From: Dyadobacter sp. CY356
GTDB taxonomy: Bacteria > Bacteroidota > Bacteroidia > Cytophagales > Spirosomataceae
NCBI RefSeq assembly: GCF_021440195.1
Contig: NZ_JAJTSZ010000001.1
Span: forward strand, 372,001-436,000
Direction of reading: 5' to 3'
DNA length: 64,000 nucleotides
Position 1 is the first letter of the stretch. The number at the start of each line of letters is the position of its first letter. Shown here one piece after another: positions 8,468 through 16,583 of the stretch. Under the pieces are notes generated by a model that saw nothing but the letters and a program-made list of their open reading frames with translations, ran no database searches and was not told where the DNA came from. A program made the translations under genes and the position numbers.

Positions 8468-10162
8468 TTACCAGTTTACTTTTACTTTATTTTGTGTTAC
8501 GTTGTCCACAGTAATTTTGTCGTTTTTGAACAAAATTCCGGTTTCATCACCTTGCTGACGGATAATTGCCACTTTGTAATTTCCCTTTTCAAGGGCAGCA
8601 AAAGGAATATCCGCGTAAAAGCCGGGCGCAAAATAATATTGTTTTAAGAATAATTCCTTTCTATTGTTGTTTCGGCTGCGGTGTGTCGGGAAAACATAAA
8701 AGCGTTTATCCGAACTCAGCAGAATATAAATCCCGCTGTCCTGAAGACGTTGGCTTATTAATCCCGTATTTTTTACTAAAAGCGATTTAGAAGACTTCTC
8801 AAAAGAAGTTCCGGCATACAATTCAGTTAGTGCGCGAGAATTCCCGGCATAAGACTGTCTGTCGGCAATCGCAATTAATGGTAACCATTTTTCATAAAAA
8901 ACAGGTGTTTTCTGTACAATCCGCGCGGCGAAAGAAGTATCCGACGGAGCTGTTAAAGATTTGTCTGTGTAGGTCCAGTTAAACTGCATCGTGGTCATAT
9001 CCTTCCTCAAATTGGAGGCATCAACCAAATGATAATGATAACTAAAAACGTTAAATGTGATGGCCAGAGAAACAATTGCCGTAATATACGGTGATAAAAA
9101 ACTTCCTCGGATCGGGATCACAACATACAGGTAGGCAACCATCAGAAGCAATACTGAATATATTTTGTAACGACTGGTGATCAATCCCTCCAAACCAAAA
9201 CCTGCGCGACTGTATACTACAATGACGGCAGTTCCTAAAATGAAAAGGATTGTTCCGAAGCAAAATAGGTCCGTAATTTTTTCAAATTTAACAGCGTATT
9301 TTTTTGTTGAAAGTCTGAAAAGCGTGGCTGACGCAATGGAAACGGCAACTAGAAATAAAAATATTCCCATAAAAACACAGGCACCAAAATGATCCTTTAC
9401 GGGAATTGATTCCGCAAATGAGCCCAGAAAAGCCATATATCCTTTTGCGAGCTGAAAAATCGAAGCCTTGGAATCGGGATTGGTCTCTGGTTTTGTATAG
9501 GTCCAGAAATAACCGAGAATACCTGCCAGACTTAAAAAACACCAGGCTGTCAACCTTTTGCGGTCACCGGAAAGAAATAACATTACAGCTCCAACCGGAA
9601 AAACCAGTAAACCATTTCCACTGGTTGAAATCGTCAGAAGTGCTAAAACCAGGGATAGAATGAATAATAACGGCTTGGGATGAACACACAAATAAAGTGT
9701 CCAAAGTAACAAGGTGATTACGCCAAAGTTCTGAATGGCAGCCATTCCCCAATACATATTTTCCCAAAAGGCAAGGGTGAGCCAGATGAAAGAAATGGGT
9801 ACGAGCGCGAATAATGGTTTTTTATTATTTTTTAAAAGGACGTACCACAACGGAATTATGCCAAGCAATAACAGATTCCCGATCAGCATCAAATGCCGGT
9901 AATTTAACTTGCCGAAAACTGAAAAATCGAGCATGGAGAAAAACCGGTCAAGCGCGATGCGGTGTTCATTATGCTGTTTGAAAATTGCTTTTAATTTTCC
10001 CTGCCAGGTTCCGGCATGTACATATTCGACAATAAATGCTTTCAACGCGTGGTCATCCCATTTTGGAATGTTGATGGCATAATAATCCCACACCCAGAAA
10101 TAAATTCCGATTGGGATAAAAATGATCAGGCTTACCAATAGCGTTAAAGCCCCCTTGTTCAT
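8468..10162 (-). CDS. Polytopic membrane protein, possibly a GT-C-type glycosyltransferase
   Basis: The 564-residue product has an N-terminal membrane segment, a first extracytoplasmic loop of about 60 residues containing KWDDHALKAF and FKQHNEHRIALDRFF, then roughly nine more membrane segments and a soluble C-terminal part of about 170 residues. A long first outer loop with acidic residues followed by many helices is the layout of GT-C enzymes that use polyprenyl-phosphate sugars. I do not recognise a named family. Its ATG overlaps the stop of the transketolase C-terminal subunit (ATGA), so it is translationally coupled to sugar metabolism. Alternative: a polymerase or flippase of the same cluster. 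Confidence 0.5.
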   Translation of the reverse strand: MNKGALTLLVSLIIFIPIGIYFWVWDYYAINIPKWDDHALKAFIVEYVHAGTWQGKLKAIFKQHNEHRIALDRFFSMLDFSVFGKLNYRHLMLIGNLLLLGIIPLWYVLLKNNKKPLFALVPISFIWLTLAFWENMYWGMAAIQNFGVITLLLWTLYLCVHPKPLLFILSLVLALLTISTSGNGLLVFPVGAVMLFLSGDRKRLTAWCFLSLAGILGYFWTYTKPETNPDSKASIFQLAKGYMAFLGSFAESIPVKDHFGACVFMGIFLFLVAVSIASATLFRLSTKKYAVKFEKITDLFCFGTILFILGTAVIVVYSRAGFGLEGLITSRYKIYSVLLLMVAYLYVVIPIRGSFLSPYITAIVSLAITFNVFSYHYHLVDASNLRKDMTTMQFNWTYTDKSLTAPSDTSFAARIVQKTPVFYEKWLPLIAIADRQSYAGNSRALTELYAGTSFEKSSKSLLVKNTGLISQRLQDSGIYILLSSDKRFYVFPTHRSRNNNRKELFLKQYYFAPGFYADIPFAALEKGNYKVAIIRQQGDETGILFKNDKITVDNVTQNKVKVNW

Positions 10163-11079
10163 GCAGGAATTATTAATTGATGGATATGCGCCGTCAATGA
10201 AGCCGGGTCCAGTTCAGAAAGTTTTTGATGATAAGCCTGACTGCCGTAAAGCCTGTTTGGATATCCTTCGGCCTTTAAACTTTTAAAAGAGCTCATTTTA
10301 ACGCCTCTTTCCAAAAGTTGAACAGAAAGCTGCTGCGCCAGACCACCGGTGCTGACATGTTCTTCGGCTACCAGAATTGCAGGTGCTTTTTCAATCAGTT
10401 CTACAATTTCATTAGTTAGTTCCAATGGAAAGTGCAACGCACTGATTACATTCACTTTTGCCGCCAGTTCATTGGATTGTGCCAATGCCGATATTACATT
10501 ATTAGCGATCGGGCCGAGCGCAAAAATGGTAATTTCCGGTGAATCTCCTTTGTGGATCACTTTAAACGAACCGGAAGAATAAGAATTTTCAGGTGCATTT
10601 TTACCAAAACCCAAACGCAGATAAGCAGGGCGGGATTCAGAAACCATTTGCCTGATCACAGGATCAACTTCATCAGCAAAGGCCGGTACCCAGATATTTG
10701 CGTTTTGCAAACCACTCAGACAGGCAATGTCTTCCAGCGTATGGTGGCTGCTGCCCATAATTCCGTAACCATATCCACCGCCATTTCCAACCAGAAAAAC
10801 CGGCAGATTATGAAAGCAAACATCATTTCGGAATTGTTCCAGACAACGGTAAACGATGAAAGGAGCTATGCTGTAACAAAAAACTTTGTATCCTTTATGT
10901 GCAAAACCAGCTGCAACACCGACCATATTTTGCTCGGCAACACCTGCATTAATAAATCTCTTTCCCAGCTTGCCCTGTAAACCTTCCAGTGCTGCATAGC
11001 CCAGATCGCCGGTGATGAAAACGATAGAATCGTCTTCTGTCGCCAGTTGCTCCATAGTGGCTGCAAATTCTTTTCTCAT
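10159..11079 (-). CDS. Transketolase, C-terminal subunit
   Basis: The 306-residue protein matches the pyrimidine-binding and C-terminal domains of transketolase/DXPS-type enzymes: a Glu in FINAGVAEQNMVGVAAGFA that would activate the ThDP pyrimidine ring, the GYGIMGSSHHTLEDIACL segment, and a C-terminal domain with AEEHVSTGGLAQQL. It requires the N-terminal subunit encoded at 13710-14537. In most genomes the two halves are adjacent; here a fused epimerase/GT2 gene and a small secreted protein lie between them. The enzyme would move two-carbon ketol units between sugars. The setting in an envelope-glycan operon suggests a dedicated role in making an unusual sugar instead of the pentose phosphate pathway, which is inference. 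Confidence 0.85.
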   Translation of the reverse strand: MRKEFAATMEQLATEDDSIVFITGDLGYAALEGLQGKLGKRFINAGVAEQNMVGVAAGFAHKGYKVFCYSIAPFIVYRCLEQFRNDVCFHNLPVFLVGNGGGYGYGIMGSSHHTLEDIACLSGLQNANIWVPAFADEVDPVIRQMVSESRPAYLRLGFGKNAPENSYSSGSFKVIHKGDSPEITIFALGPIANNVISALAQSNELAAKVNVISALHFPLELTNEIVELIEKAPAILVAEEHVSTGGLAQQLSVQLLERGVKMSSFKSLKAEGYPNRLYGSQAYHQKLSELDPASLTAHIHQLIIPA

Positions 11080-11136
11080 TTTCTTAACTGTTCACTCAAA
11101 GATTTACTTAATATCCTTTGTTCGATTGTATTGGCA

Positions 11137-11652
11137 CTATTTCCAATCAACAGACAGATCCCGAAATTCTACAAAATATTTTTCCCCCAACCGATGTGTA
11201 TAATCAAATTTAAAAAGCTTAATCATTTTTACGGCTGGTAAAACTCCCTCAAAAGTATAAGTGCACTTAATTGGAACATCTGTGTTGAAATCAATCTTTG
11301 AAAATGTGCTGGCTCCGATTGTATAACTTTTGAGTTTGTACTCATTGCCATCAATGTCAATGATTGAGTTTACATGCGACATAATATACCAATTCGCTGC
11401 TGATGTTTTTAAGATTAAAGTTGCAGTAATTGTTTGATTTTTACTGTTTCCTTCAAATTTTAACAACTTAAAATCAATATTATCTGAATTTACCTCTTTA
11501 ATCGGCTTACCGATTTTTAAAGCGTTTTTCAAATAATCATTTTCCTCTTTCGTTTTTTGTAATTCAGTTTTAATCTGATCACAATTTTGCGTTGATTGAC
11601 CAACGACTTGAAATGCTGAAAAGCATATCAAAGCTCCAATAATAACTTTCAT
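11137..11652 (-). CDS. Small secreted protein of unknown function
   Basis: I start at the ATG at 11652 (171 aa) because it leads directly into a signal peptide (MKVIIGALICFSAFQVVGQ); an ATG nine codons upstream is possible. After cleavage come a short coiled-coil-like segment (KTELQKTKEENDYLKNAL) and a beta-rich domain of about 110 residues. I do not recognise the family. The gene splits what looks like an ancestral epimerase/GT2-transketolase junction and is flanked by a palindrome and by 15-bp direct repeats, so it may be a recent arrival. Its product is probably periplasmic or outer-surface. Confidence 0.6.
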   Translation of the reverse strand: MKVIIGALICFSAFQVVGQSTQNCDQIKTELQKTKEENDYLKNALKIGKPIKEVNSDNIDFKLLKFEGNSKNQTITATLILKTSAANWYIMSHVNSIIDIDGNEYKLKSYTIGASTFSKIDFNTDVPIKCTYTFEGVLPAVKMIKLFKFDYTHRLGEKYFVEFRDLSVDWK

Positions 11653-11685
11653 TTTTAGTATGTGTTTATTAAAATTCAACCTTAC

Positions 11686-11720
11686 TATCAGCTGTTATTT
11701 TAGAAAATCAACAGCTGATA
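11686..11720. repeat. 35-bp palindrome between fused GT gene and small secreted gene
   Basis: TATCAGCTGTT at 11686-11696 pairs with AACAGCTGATA at 11710-11720, and the spacer itself contains ATTTT/AAAAT arms, so the whole stretch can fold into one long hairpin. It lacks a T-tract on the leftward side, so it is not a standard terminator. It could be an attenuator, a protein site or a boundary left by insertion of the neighbouring gene. Confidence 0.5.
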
Positions 11721-11722
11721 AA

Positions 11723-13729
11723 TTATTTTCTTAACTGTTTAACCAAAGTCCTGATTTCGTCCGCCGTTTTATAAGATTTAGAACCTCGTCTGATACGTGT
11801 ACGAATGTATTTTGGCCGTTTTTTTGTCTCTTCAAAAATCTTGGTGATATATTCTCCCAAAAACGAAATACCCAAAATGGTTAATCCACCGAAGAATACG
11901 ATCAGTACAATAACCGTACTAATGCCTTGTGGCGTATCCGGGAAGAAAAATAGTTTTGCCAGAATCTGCCAGATAATTCCCAGAATAGAAAGTCCGGTCA
12001 GCGTGAAACCTGCGTAACTCATCAATTCCAAAGGTGCAAAACTGAACGAGAAAATGGCTTTTTTAGCCCACCAGATATTTTTTGTCCAGTTATTGGTTGA
12101 AACGCCAAACATCCTTTCCGGTCTTACATAAGGAACTCCCGTTTGTTTGAATCCAACCCAGGCGCGTAATCCGCGCAGGAATTGCTCCGTTTCCGGCAGA
12201 TCTACCAGTTCCTTAACAACTTTTCTATCAATCATAGAAAAATCCCCTGCGTCGCGCGGAATCGGGATATAGCTAAGGCTTTGGAATATCTTGTAAAATG
12301 TTTTGTAGAAAAAGTGAATATGTGGTTTCATTTCACGCTGCACACGTACACCGTAAACCACATCATATCCTTCCATCCATTTCTCATAAAATGCAGGAAT
12401 TATTTCCGGCGGATCCTGTAAATCTCCGTCCATCAAAACCACACAATCACCCGTCGCGATTTCCATTCCACTTAGAAAAGCAGATTGAGAACCGAAATTC
12501 CTTGAATGGCTTATACCAACTACATTCGGGTCTTTATCACATATTTTGTTAATAACTTCCTCCTGGTTATCTGGGGAATTGTCATTAACAAAAATAATCT
12601 CATATCTGACTTTTAAATCATTACACGTCTTTACAATTCTTTCATACATGTATGGAATCGCCTGCGCATCCTTGTAACATGCGATGATCGCGGTGATAAC
12701 CGGATTTAGTTTCGGGTTAAGGAAAGCCGGAAGAATAGTTTCTTCATATTTCAGAGCATCCTGCCAGTTTTTGGTTTTAGCAAGTCCGTCTTCCAGAGAG
12801 GTGTTGGCTTTCCATCCAAAATCTGTCTCAAAAGCATCCGGATCGCCATACCATTCTGCCAGGTCCCATTTCCGGTTTGACATACTTCCCCATTTCGGTT
12901 CTTGTGCGATACCAAAAGTTTTACGGGAAGTTTCAACCAGATCACCGATTGTTGTTTTTCTTCCGGTGGCAATATTATAAGATCTTCCCGCAGTTGCACT
13001 TGTAATTTTAAGCGCAGCATCCAGAAATGCTTCGATGCAATCTTCAATAAAAACAAAATCGCGGCTGATATCCGGGGAAACCAAAGAGGGAAGTTCACCC
13101 TTTCTAACACTTTCCACAAGTTTTGGAATAAGTCTGTCGGGCTCTTCCCAATAACCGTAAATTGAATAAAGGCGTAGATTCAGGGTTTTCAGATCCAGAA
13201 CTTTCGCATAATATTCAAGCAAATACGCAGCCGAAACTTTTGAAACTGCGTAATGGCTGTTAGGTTCGACGCGGTCTGTTTCCTTGGGAGCAGTACAATT
13301 AAATCCGTATTCGGAACTACTGCCGGCATGGATATATACGGTTTCCTTCGAACAATTTTGCAGAATATTCGCCGTACCTATAACATTCGTTTCGTAGGTA
13401 AGATTTACGCTGCTTTGTTTACTGTAAGCACCATAAGCGGCAAGATTGAAAAGCGTTTGCGGTTTATATTTTTCAAAAACTTCACGAACAGAATTGTCCG
13501 AAAGGATATCGCAGTGAATAATATTTTCAAACGGAACATTTAATAATTTTAACCGCCAGGCTTTTGTAGCATCGTGGGTCAGCGCATAACAATCCTTTCT
13601 GATCTTGAAAATATCATTAAAAAGATTTGCACCGATAAAACCACTGGCTCCAAATACGAAAATCGGTCCTTTAAGTTGTTCTATTTTATCGCGGTAATGC
13701 GGTAAAGAATCAAGCATTGATAAGTTCAT
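11723..13729 (-). CDS. Fused NDP-sugar epimerase/dehydratase and DPM1/GtrB-like GT2 glycosyltransferase
   Basis: The 668-residue protein has two enzymes in one chain. Residues 1-335 form an extended short-chain dehydrogenase: GASGFIG at 27-33 binds NAD(P), a Ser run lies at 137-139, and YAVSK (Tyr160, Lys164) is catalytic. From about residue 343 a GT2 domain begins (PVITAIIACYKDA), with FVNDNSPD and the DGDLQDPPE motif, followed by two C-terminal membrane helices (around 565-595 and 605-635) as in polyprenyl-phosphate sugar synthases. The likely sequence is epimerisation or reduction of an NDP-sugar and transfer of it to polyprenyl phosphate at the inner membrane. Its start overlaps the transketolase N-subunit stop by 20 bases. 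The reading frame is continuous with no sign of a sequencing join. Confidence 0.85.
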   Translation of the reverse strand: MNLSMLDSLPHYRDKIEQLKGPIFVFGASGFIGANLFNDIFKIRKDCYALTHDATKAWRLKLLNVPFENIIHCDILSDNSVREVFEKYKPQTLFNLAAYGAYSKQSSVNLTYETNVIGTANILQNCSKETVYIHAGSSSEYGFNCTAPKETDRVEPNSHYAVSKVSAAYLLEYYAKVLDLKTLNLRLYSIYGYWEEPDRLIPKLVESVRKGELPSLVSPDISRDFVFIEDCIEAFLDAALKITSATAGRSYNIATGRKTTIGDLVETSRKTFGIAQEPKWGSMSNRKWDLAEWYGDPDAFETDFGWKANTSLEDGLAKTKNWQDALKYEETILPAFLNPKLNPVITAIIACYKDAQAIPYMYERIVKTCNDLKVRYEIIFVNDNSPDNQEEVINKICDKDPNVVGISHSRNFGSQSAFLSGMEIATGDCVVLMDGDLQDPPEIIPAFYEKWMEGYDVVYGVRVQREMKPHIHFFYKTFYKIFQSLSYIPIPRDAGDFSMIDRKVVKELVDLPETEQFLRGLRAWVGFKQTGVPYVRPERMFGVSTNNWTKNIWWAKKAIFSFSFAPLELMSYAGFTLTGLSILGIIWQILAKLFFFPDTPQGISTVIVLIVFFGGLTILGISFLGEYITKIFEETKKRPKYIRTRIRRGSKSYKTADEIRTLVKQLRK

Positions 13730-14537
13730 TAATATAGCGTTCCGTTACTTCCAGACTGGCCTGTCGAAATTGTTCTTCACTCATCGGCAGATAATGCCAG
13801 TCTATTTTATTTTCCATATAAGACACACCTTTTCCTTTTACCGTTTTGGCAATAATGGCTTTTGGAAGTCCGTTTTTATGGGTTTTCAATTCTTGTATAA
13901 CCTGGTGAATAGCAAAAATATCATGACCGTCAACTTCAACAGTTTCAAATCCGATGGCGCGCCACTTTTGCGGTGAAGCAGTTTCACCTAAAACTTTGTT
14001 AGTAAAATCAAATCCCTGGATTCCGTTTTTATCAACAAACATAAAAAGATTATCAAGCTGATTTGCAATCGCATAATGCGCCGCTTCCCAGGTTGTTCCT
14101 TCATTTGTTTCTCCATCAGAAAGCAAAGCAAAAGCGTAACTGTCTTCATCACTCACTTTCGCAGCGTGCGCAATTCCGGTAGCAATTGGCAAGCCGTGGC
14201 CAAGAGAACCAGTGGCAAAAGGAATCCCTTTATACTGACGCGGGGCAGGGTGTGCGGGCAGGGTAGTGCCGTCCTGATAAAAAGTAGAAAGTTCTTCGTC
14301 AGAAATTTCTCCAAGCACATTTAAACAAGCATAAAGCGCTGCCGCTGCGTGCCCTTTTGATAATATAAAAGTATCTTCTTCGGATTTATTTAAAAACAGG
14401 ATGGCAATCATCAGGTCGATGCAGCTTAATGAGCAGCCGATGTGCCCTGCATTTGCCTGATGGTAAAGTCCCAGGATTTTCAGCCGTAATTCACCGCTGA
14501 TCTGCCTTGGTTCATTTATTATTTCATTTACTGTCAT
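13710..14537 (-). CDS. Transketolase, N-terminal subunit
   Basis: The 275-residue protein covers the ThDP diphosphate-binding domain of transketolase: GHIGCSLSCIDLMIAILF near residue 31, FILSKGHAAAALYA, GSLGHGLPIATGIA, and the metal/ThDP motif LLSDGETNEGTTWEAA, where the usual GDG reads SDG but the Asp and Asn are kept. It lacks the pyrimidine domain, which is encoded separately at 10159-11079. It is the first gene of the leftward run that continues into the fused epimerase/GT2 with a 20-base overlap. Together the subunits form a ThDP-dependent ketol transferase. Confidence 0.87.
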   Translation of the reverse strand: MTVNEIINEPRQISGELRLKILGLYHQANAGHIGCSLSCIDLMIAILFLNKSEEDTFILSKGHAAAALYACLNVLGEISDEELSTFYQDGTTLPAHPAPRQYKGIPFATGSLGHGLPIATGIAHAAKVSDEDSYAFALLSDGETNEGTTWEAAHYAIANQLDNLFMFVDKNGIQGFDFTNKVLGETASPQKWRAIGFETVEVDGHDIFAIHQVIQELKTHKNGLPKAIIAKTVKGKGVSYMENKIDWHYLPMSEEQFRQASLEVTERYINELINA

Positions 14538-14667
14538 GGCAGTTTGGATGTCGATGTTTGCGATGAAATCAAATACAAAGTAACGAGCAAAATTGTATTA
14601 TTATGTCCGCAATATACAAAATCTTATTTGACGGTCTTGCCCGAAGAACTCACTCCTGTCATTCATA

Positions 14668-16524
14668 TTAATAACGAACGCCCTTTAAGTTGATGATTTC
14701 CAGCGTATCTTTTTGAATTTTTCTTTTAATTAATATTTTATCAACCTGCGTTGTATCCATCGCCTGAATATAATTTAAACCTTTTGGAAGATACAAATTA
14801 GTTAGCTGGGCATCCCTTATCGAGTAGGTCAAAAAGGAGCGATCCATTTCTGACAAAATTTCCAGTTTAAAAGCAGGATAAAAAATAGTGTCGCCAGTTT
14901 GATACTCTTTTTTGATTTTTTGTGCAGCAGCGTAATATGGGTTTGGAGCGCGAGGTTCAGCAAACTGTCCATATTTTACAGAACGGTCCTGATAAAATTC
15001 CTGCAATCTCTGTCCTACAAAATAGAATTGAACGGCAAGGAAGAAGAAAATTAATATTCGATATTCTGAGGACAAAGTTGAAAAGTATTGCAACAACAGG
15101 CTGATCAATATGATAACATAAGGAAACGAAAACCCGGAATATCTTTGTTGCAAACCACTCGTGTGGCCGCCATTAATTGCCATTACGATCAAAAACAATG
15201 TAGGGATAAGTGCCATCATAAATAGCAGTATCAGTCTTCTACGCTGCAAATTATCTGACTCTTTGTATATATCGTATAAAAATGAGGAAGCAAAAATCAC
15301 AACAGAAAGTACACAAAACTGGAATTTGTTGCTTGTATAAACAAGGGCACTCAGTAGAACGATAACGTAAGGAATTCTTGGTGCGATAAATTCATGAATT
15401 TTAAATTTGCCCTTGTAACGATACCAGGCAATTAATAAAAGCCCAACTAGTACAGAAATCAACGTATTACGCTTTCCTACCAGTGAATCTGCCATTCCAT
15501 TTGTGAAAATTATCAGATCAGAAAAAATGGATAGCGATTTGTTAAGAATATTTGGAAAGGTAGCAGGATAAACACCAAATGGATTATTTCCAGGATTGGT
15601 TTCTGCATATCGTCTGTATTCATCGGCCTGGTGATTGAGCGAGTAAAAAGTGTACTTTCCACCTCCATAAAGCAGCCACCATGTTACTCCGGATAAAGCA
15701 GCAACGGCAGAAACAGCCATTTTTATCCAGCCACTCACGGATCTTAAAAAGAGAAGTGCATAAAGAGCATGAACCAAAAGCACAGCAATGACCAGAAAGT
15801 TACTTAACAAGCCCAGACCAGCAGCCAGAATGTAGCCAATGTACAGCCAAACTGTATTTCTTTGTCCGGGACGTATTTCGATAAGCTGTAAAAACAGATA
15901 AGTTGCAAGAAGTGTCAGGAAAAAAGTCAGGGAATAATTTCTTGCCTGATGGCTATATGCAATAAAAAACGGTTCTATTGCTACAATTCCTGCTGCAATA
16001 AGTCCGGTGTTCATTGAAAAGAAACGCTTTCCAAAAAAATAGGTCAGACCAATAATAAAGACACTAAAAAAAACTGAAAATAACCTCGCTGAAAAATCAG
16101 AAATTCCAGTTAGTTCCAACCAAAAATGTAAAAGCAGATAATAAAATGATCCATTACCAATGTCGCTACGCGTCATCGCCTCGAAATAGTCAGCTGTTGT
16201 TTTAGGCGCCCAAAATTCGGAGGATGTAAAAGTCCGTGGAGAAAATGTTTCGTTATAGGTAAATGATCGTAAAACGGCAGGATGACGATATTGGGTTGTC
16301 GGAGCTTCCCATATTTGCGAGGGGGACAATTTTCTAGTAGCGAAAACTTCCTTTTGATTCGCACCTTCCAGTACGATGCCCTGACTAACAACCATCGTGC
16401 TTTTTTCATCAAAAAAGATGCTGTACGAATCCAGATGATATAGTCTGAGTGTTATACCGATGATGAGTATAACGGCAAGTGTGATCCAGGTTTGCAAACT
16501 TTCCTTCTTGTATGTGTGCACCAT
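14668..16524 (-). CDS. Glycosyltransferase family 39-like membrane protein
   Basis: The 618-residue polytopic protein has the N-terminal GT39/ArnT layout: a first membrane segment (LAVILIIGITLRLYHL) followed by SYSIFFDEKSTMVV with the acidic pair expected of GT-C catalysis, then an outer loop and GNGSFYYLLLHFWLELTGIS..ARLFSVFFS. About 12 membrane helices are followed by a soluble tail of about 100 residues. Such enzymes use a polyprenyl-phosphate sugar on the periplasmic side, which fits the fused GT2 encoded downstream as donor maker. It is 130 bases upstream of the transketolase gene on the same strand. Acceptor is unknown. Confidence 0.82.
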   Translation of the reverse strand: MVHTYKKESLQTWITLAVILIIGITLRLYHLDSYSIFFDEKSTMVVSQGIVLEGANQKEVFATRKLSPSQIWEAPTTQYRHPAVLRSFTYNETFSPRTFTSSEFWAPKTTADYFEAMTRSDIGNGSFYYLLLHFWLELTGISDFSARLFSVFFSVFIIGLTYFFGKRFFSMNTGLIAAGIVAIEPFFIAYSHQARNYSLTFFLTLLATYLFLQLIEIRPGQRNTVWLYIGYILAAGLGLLSNFLVIAVLLVHALYALLFLRSVSGWIKMAVSAVAALSGVTWWLLYGGGKYTFYSLNHQADEYRRYAETNPGNNPFGVYPATFPNILNKSLSIFSDLIIFTNGMADSLVGKRNTLISVLVGLLLIAWYRYKGKFKIHEFIAPRIPYVIVLLSALVYTSNKFQFCVLSVVIFASSFLYDIYKESDNLQRRRLILLFMMALIPTLFLIVMAINGGHTSGLQQRYSGFSFPYVIILISLLLQYFSTLSSEYRILIFFFLAVQFYFVGQRLQEFYQDRSVKYGQFAEPRAPNPYYAAAQKIKKEYQTGDTIFYPAFKLEILSEMDRSFLTYSIRDAQLTNLYLPKGLNYIQAMDTTQVDKILIKRKIQKDTLEIINLKGVRY

Positions 16525-16583
16525 GTTTGATTGTCGGAAGTTAAAGCCGCGAAATTAAGGAAATTTCCTATGATTAGGCACTT

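Larger units (their letters stand above)
11078..11739. repeat. 15-bp direct repeats bracketing the small secreted-protein gene
   Basis: ATTTTCTTAACTGTT occurs at 11078-11092 and again at 11725-11739. The first copy overlaps the start of the transketolase C-subunit gene; the second encodes the last codons (QLRK) of the fused epimerase/GT2. Read leftward just before the transketolase ATG, the fused protein's frame would continue as SLSEQLRK followed by TGA overlapping that ATG. The 171-residue gene therefore looks inserted into a formerly ATGA-coupled junction. Confidence 0.55.
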
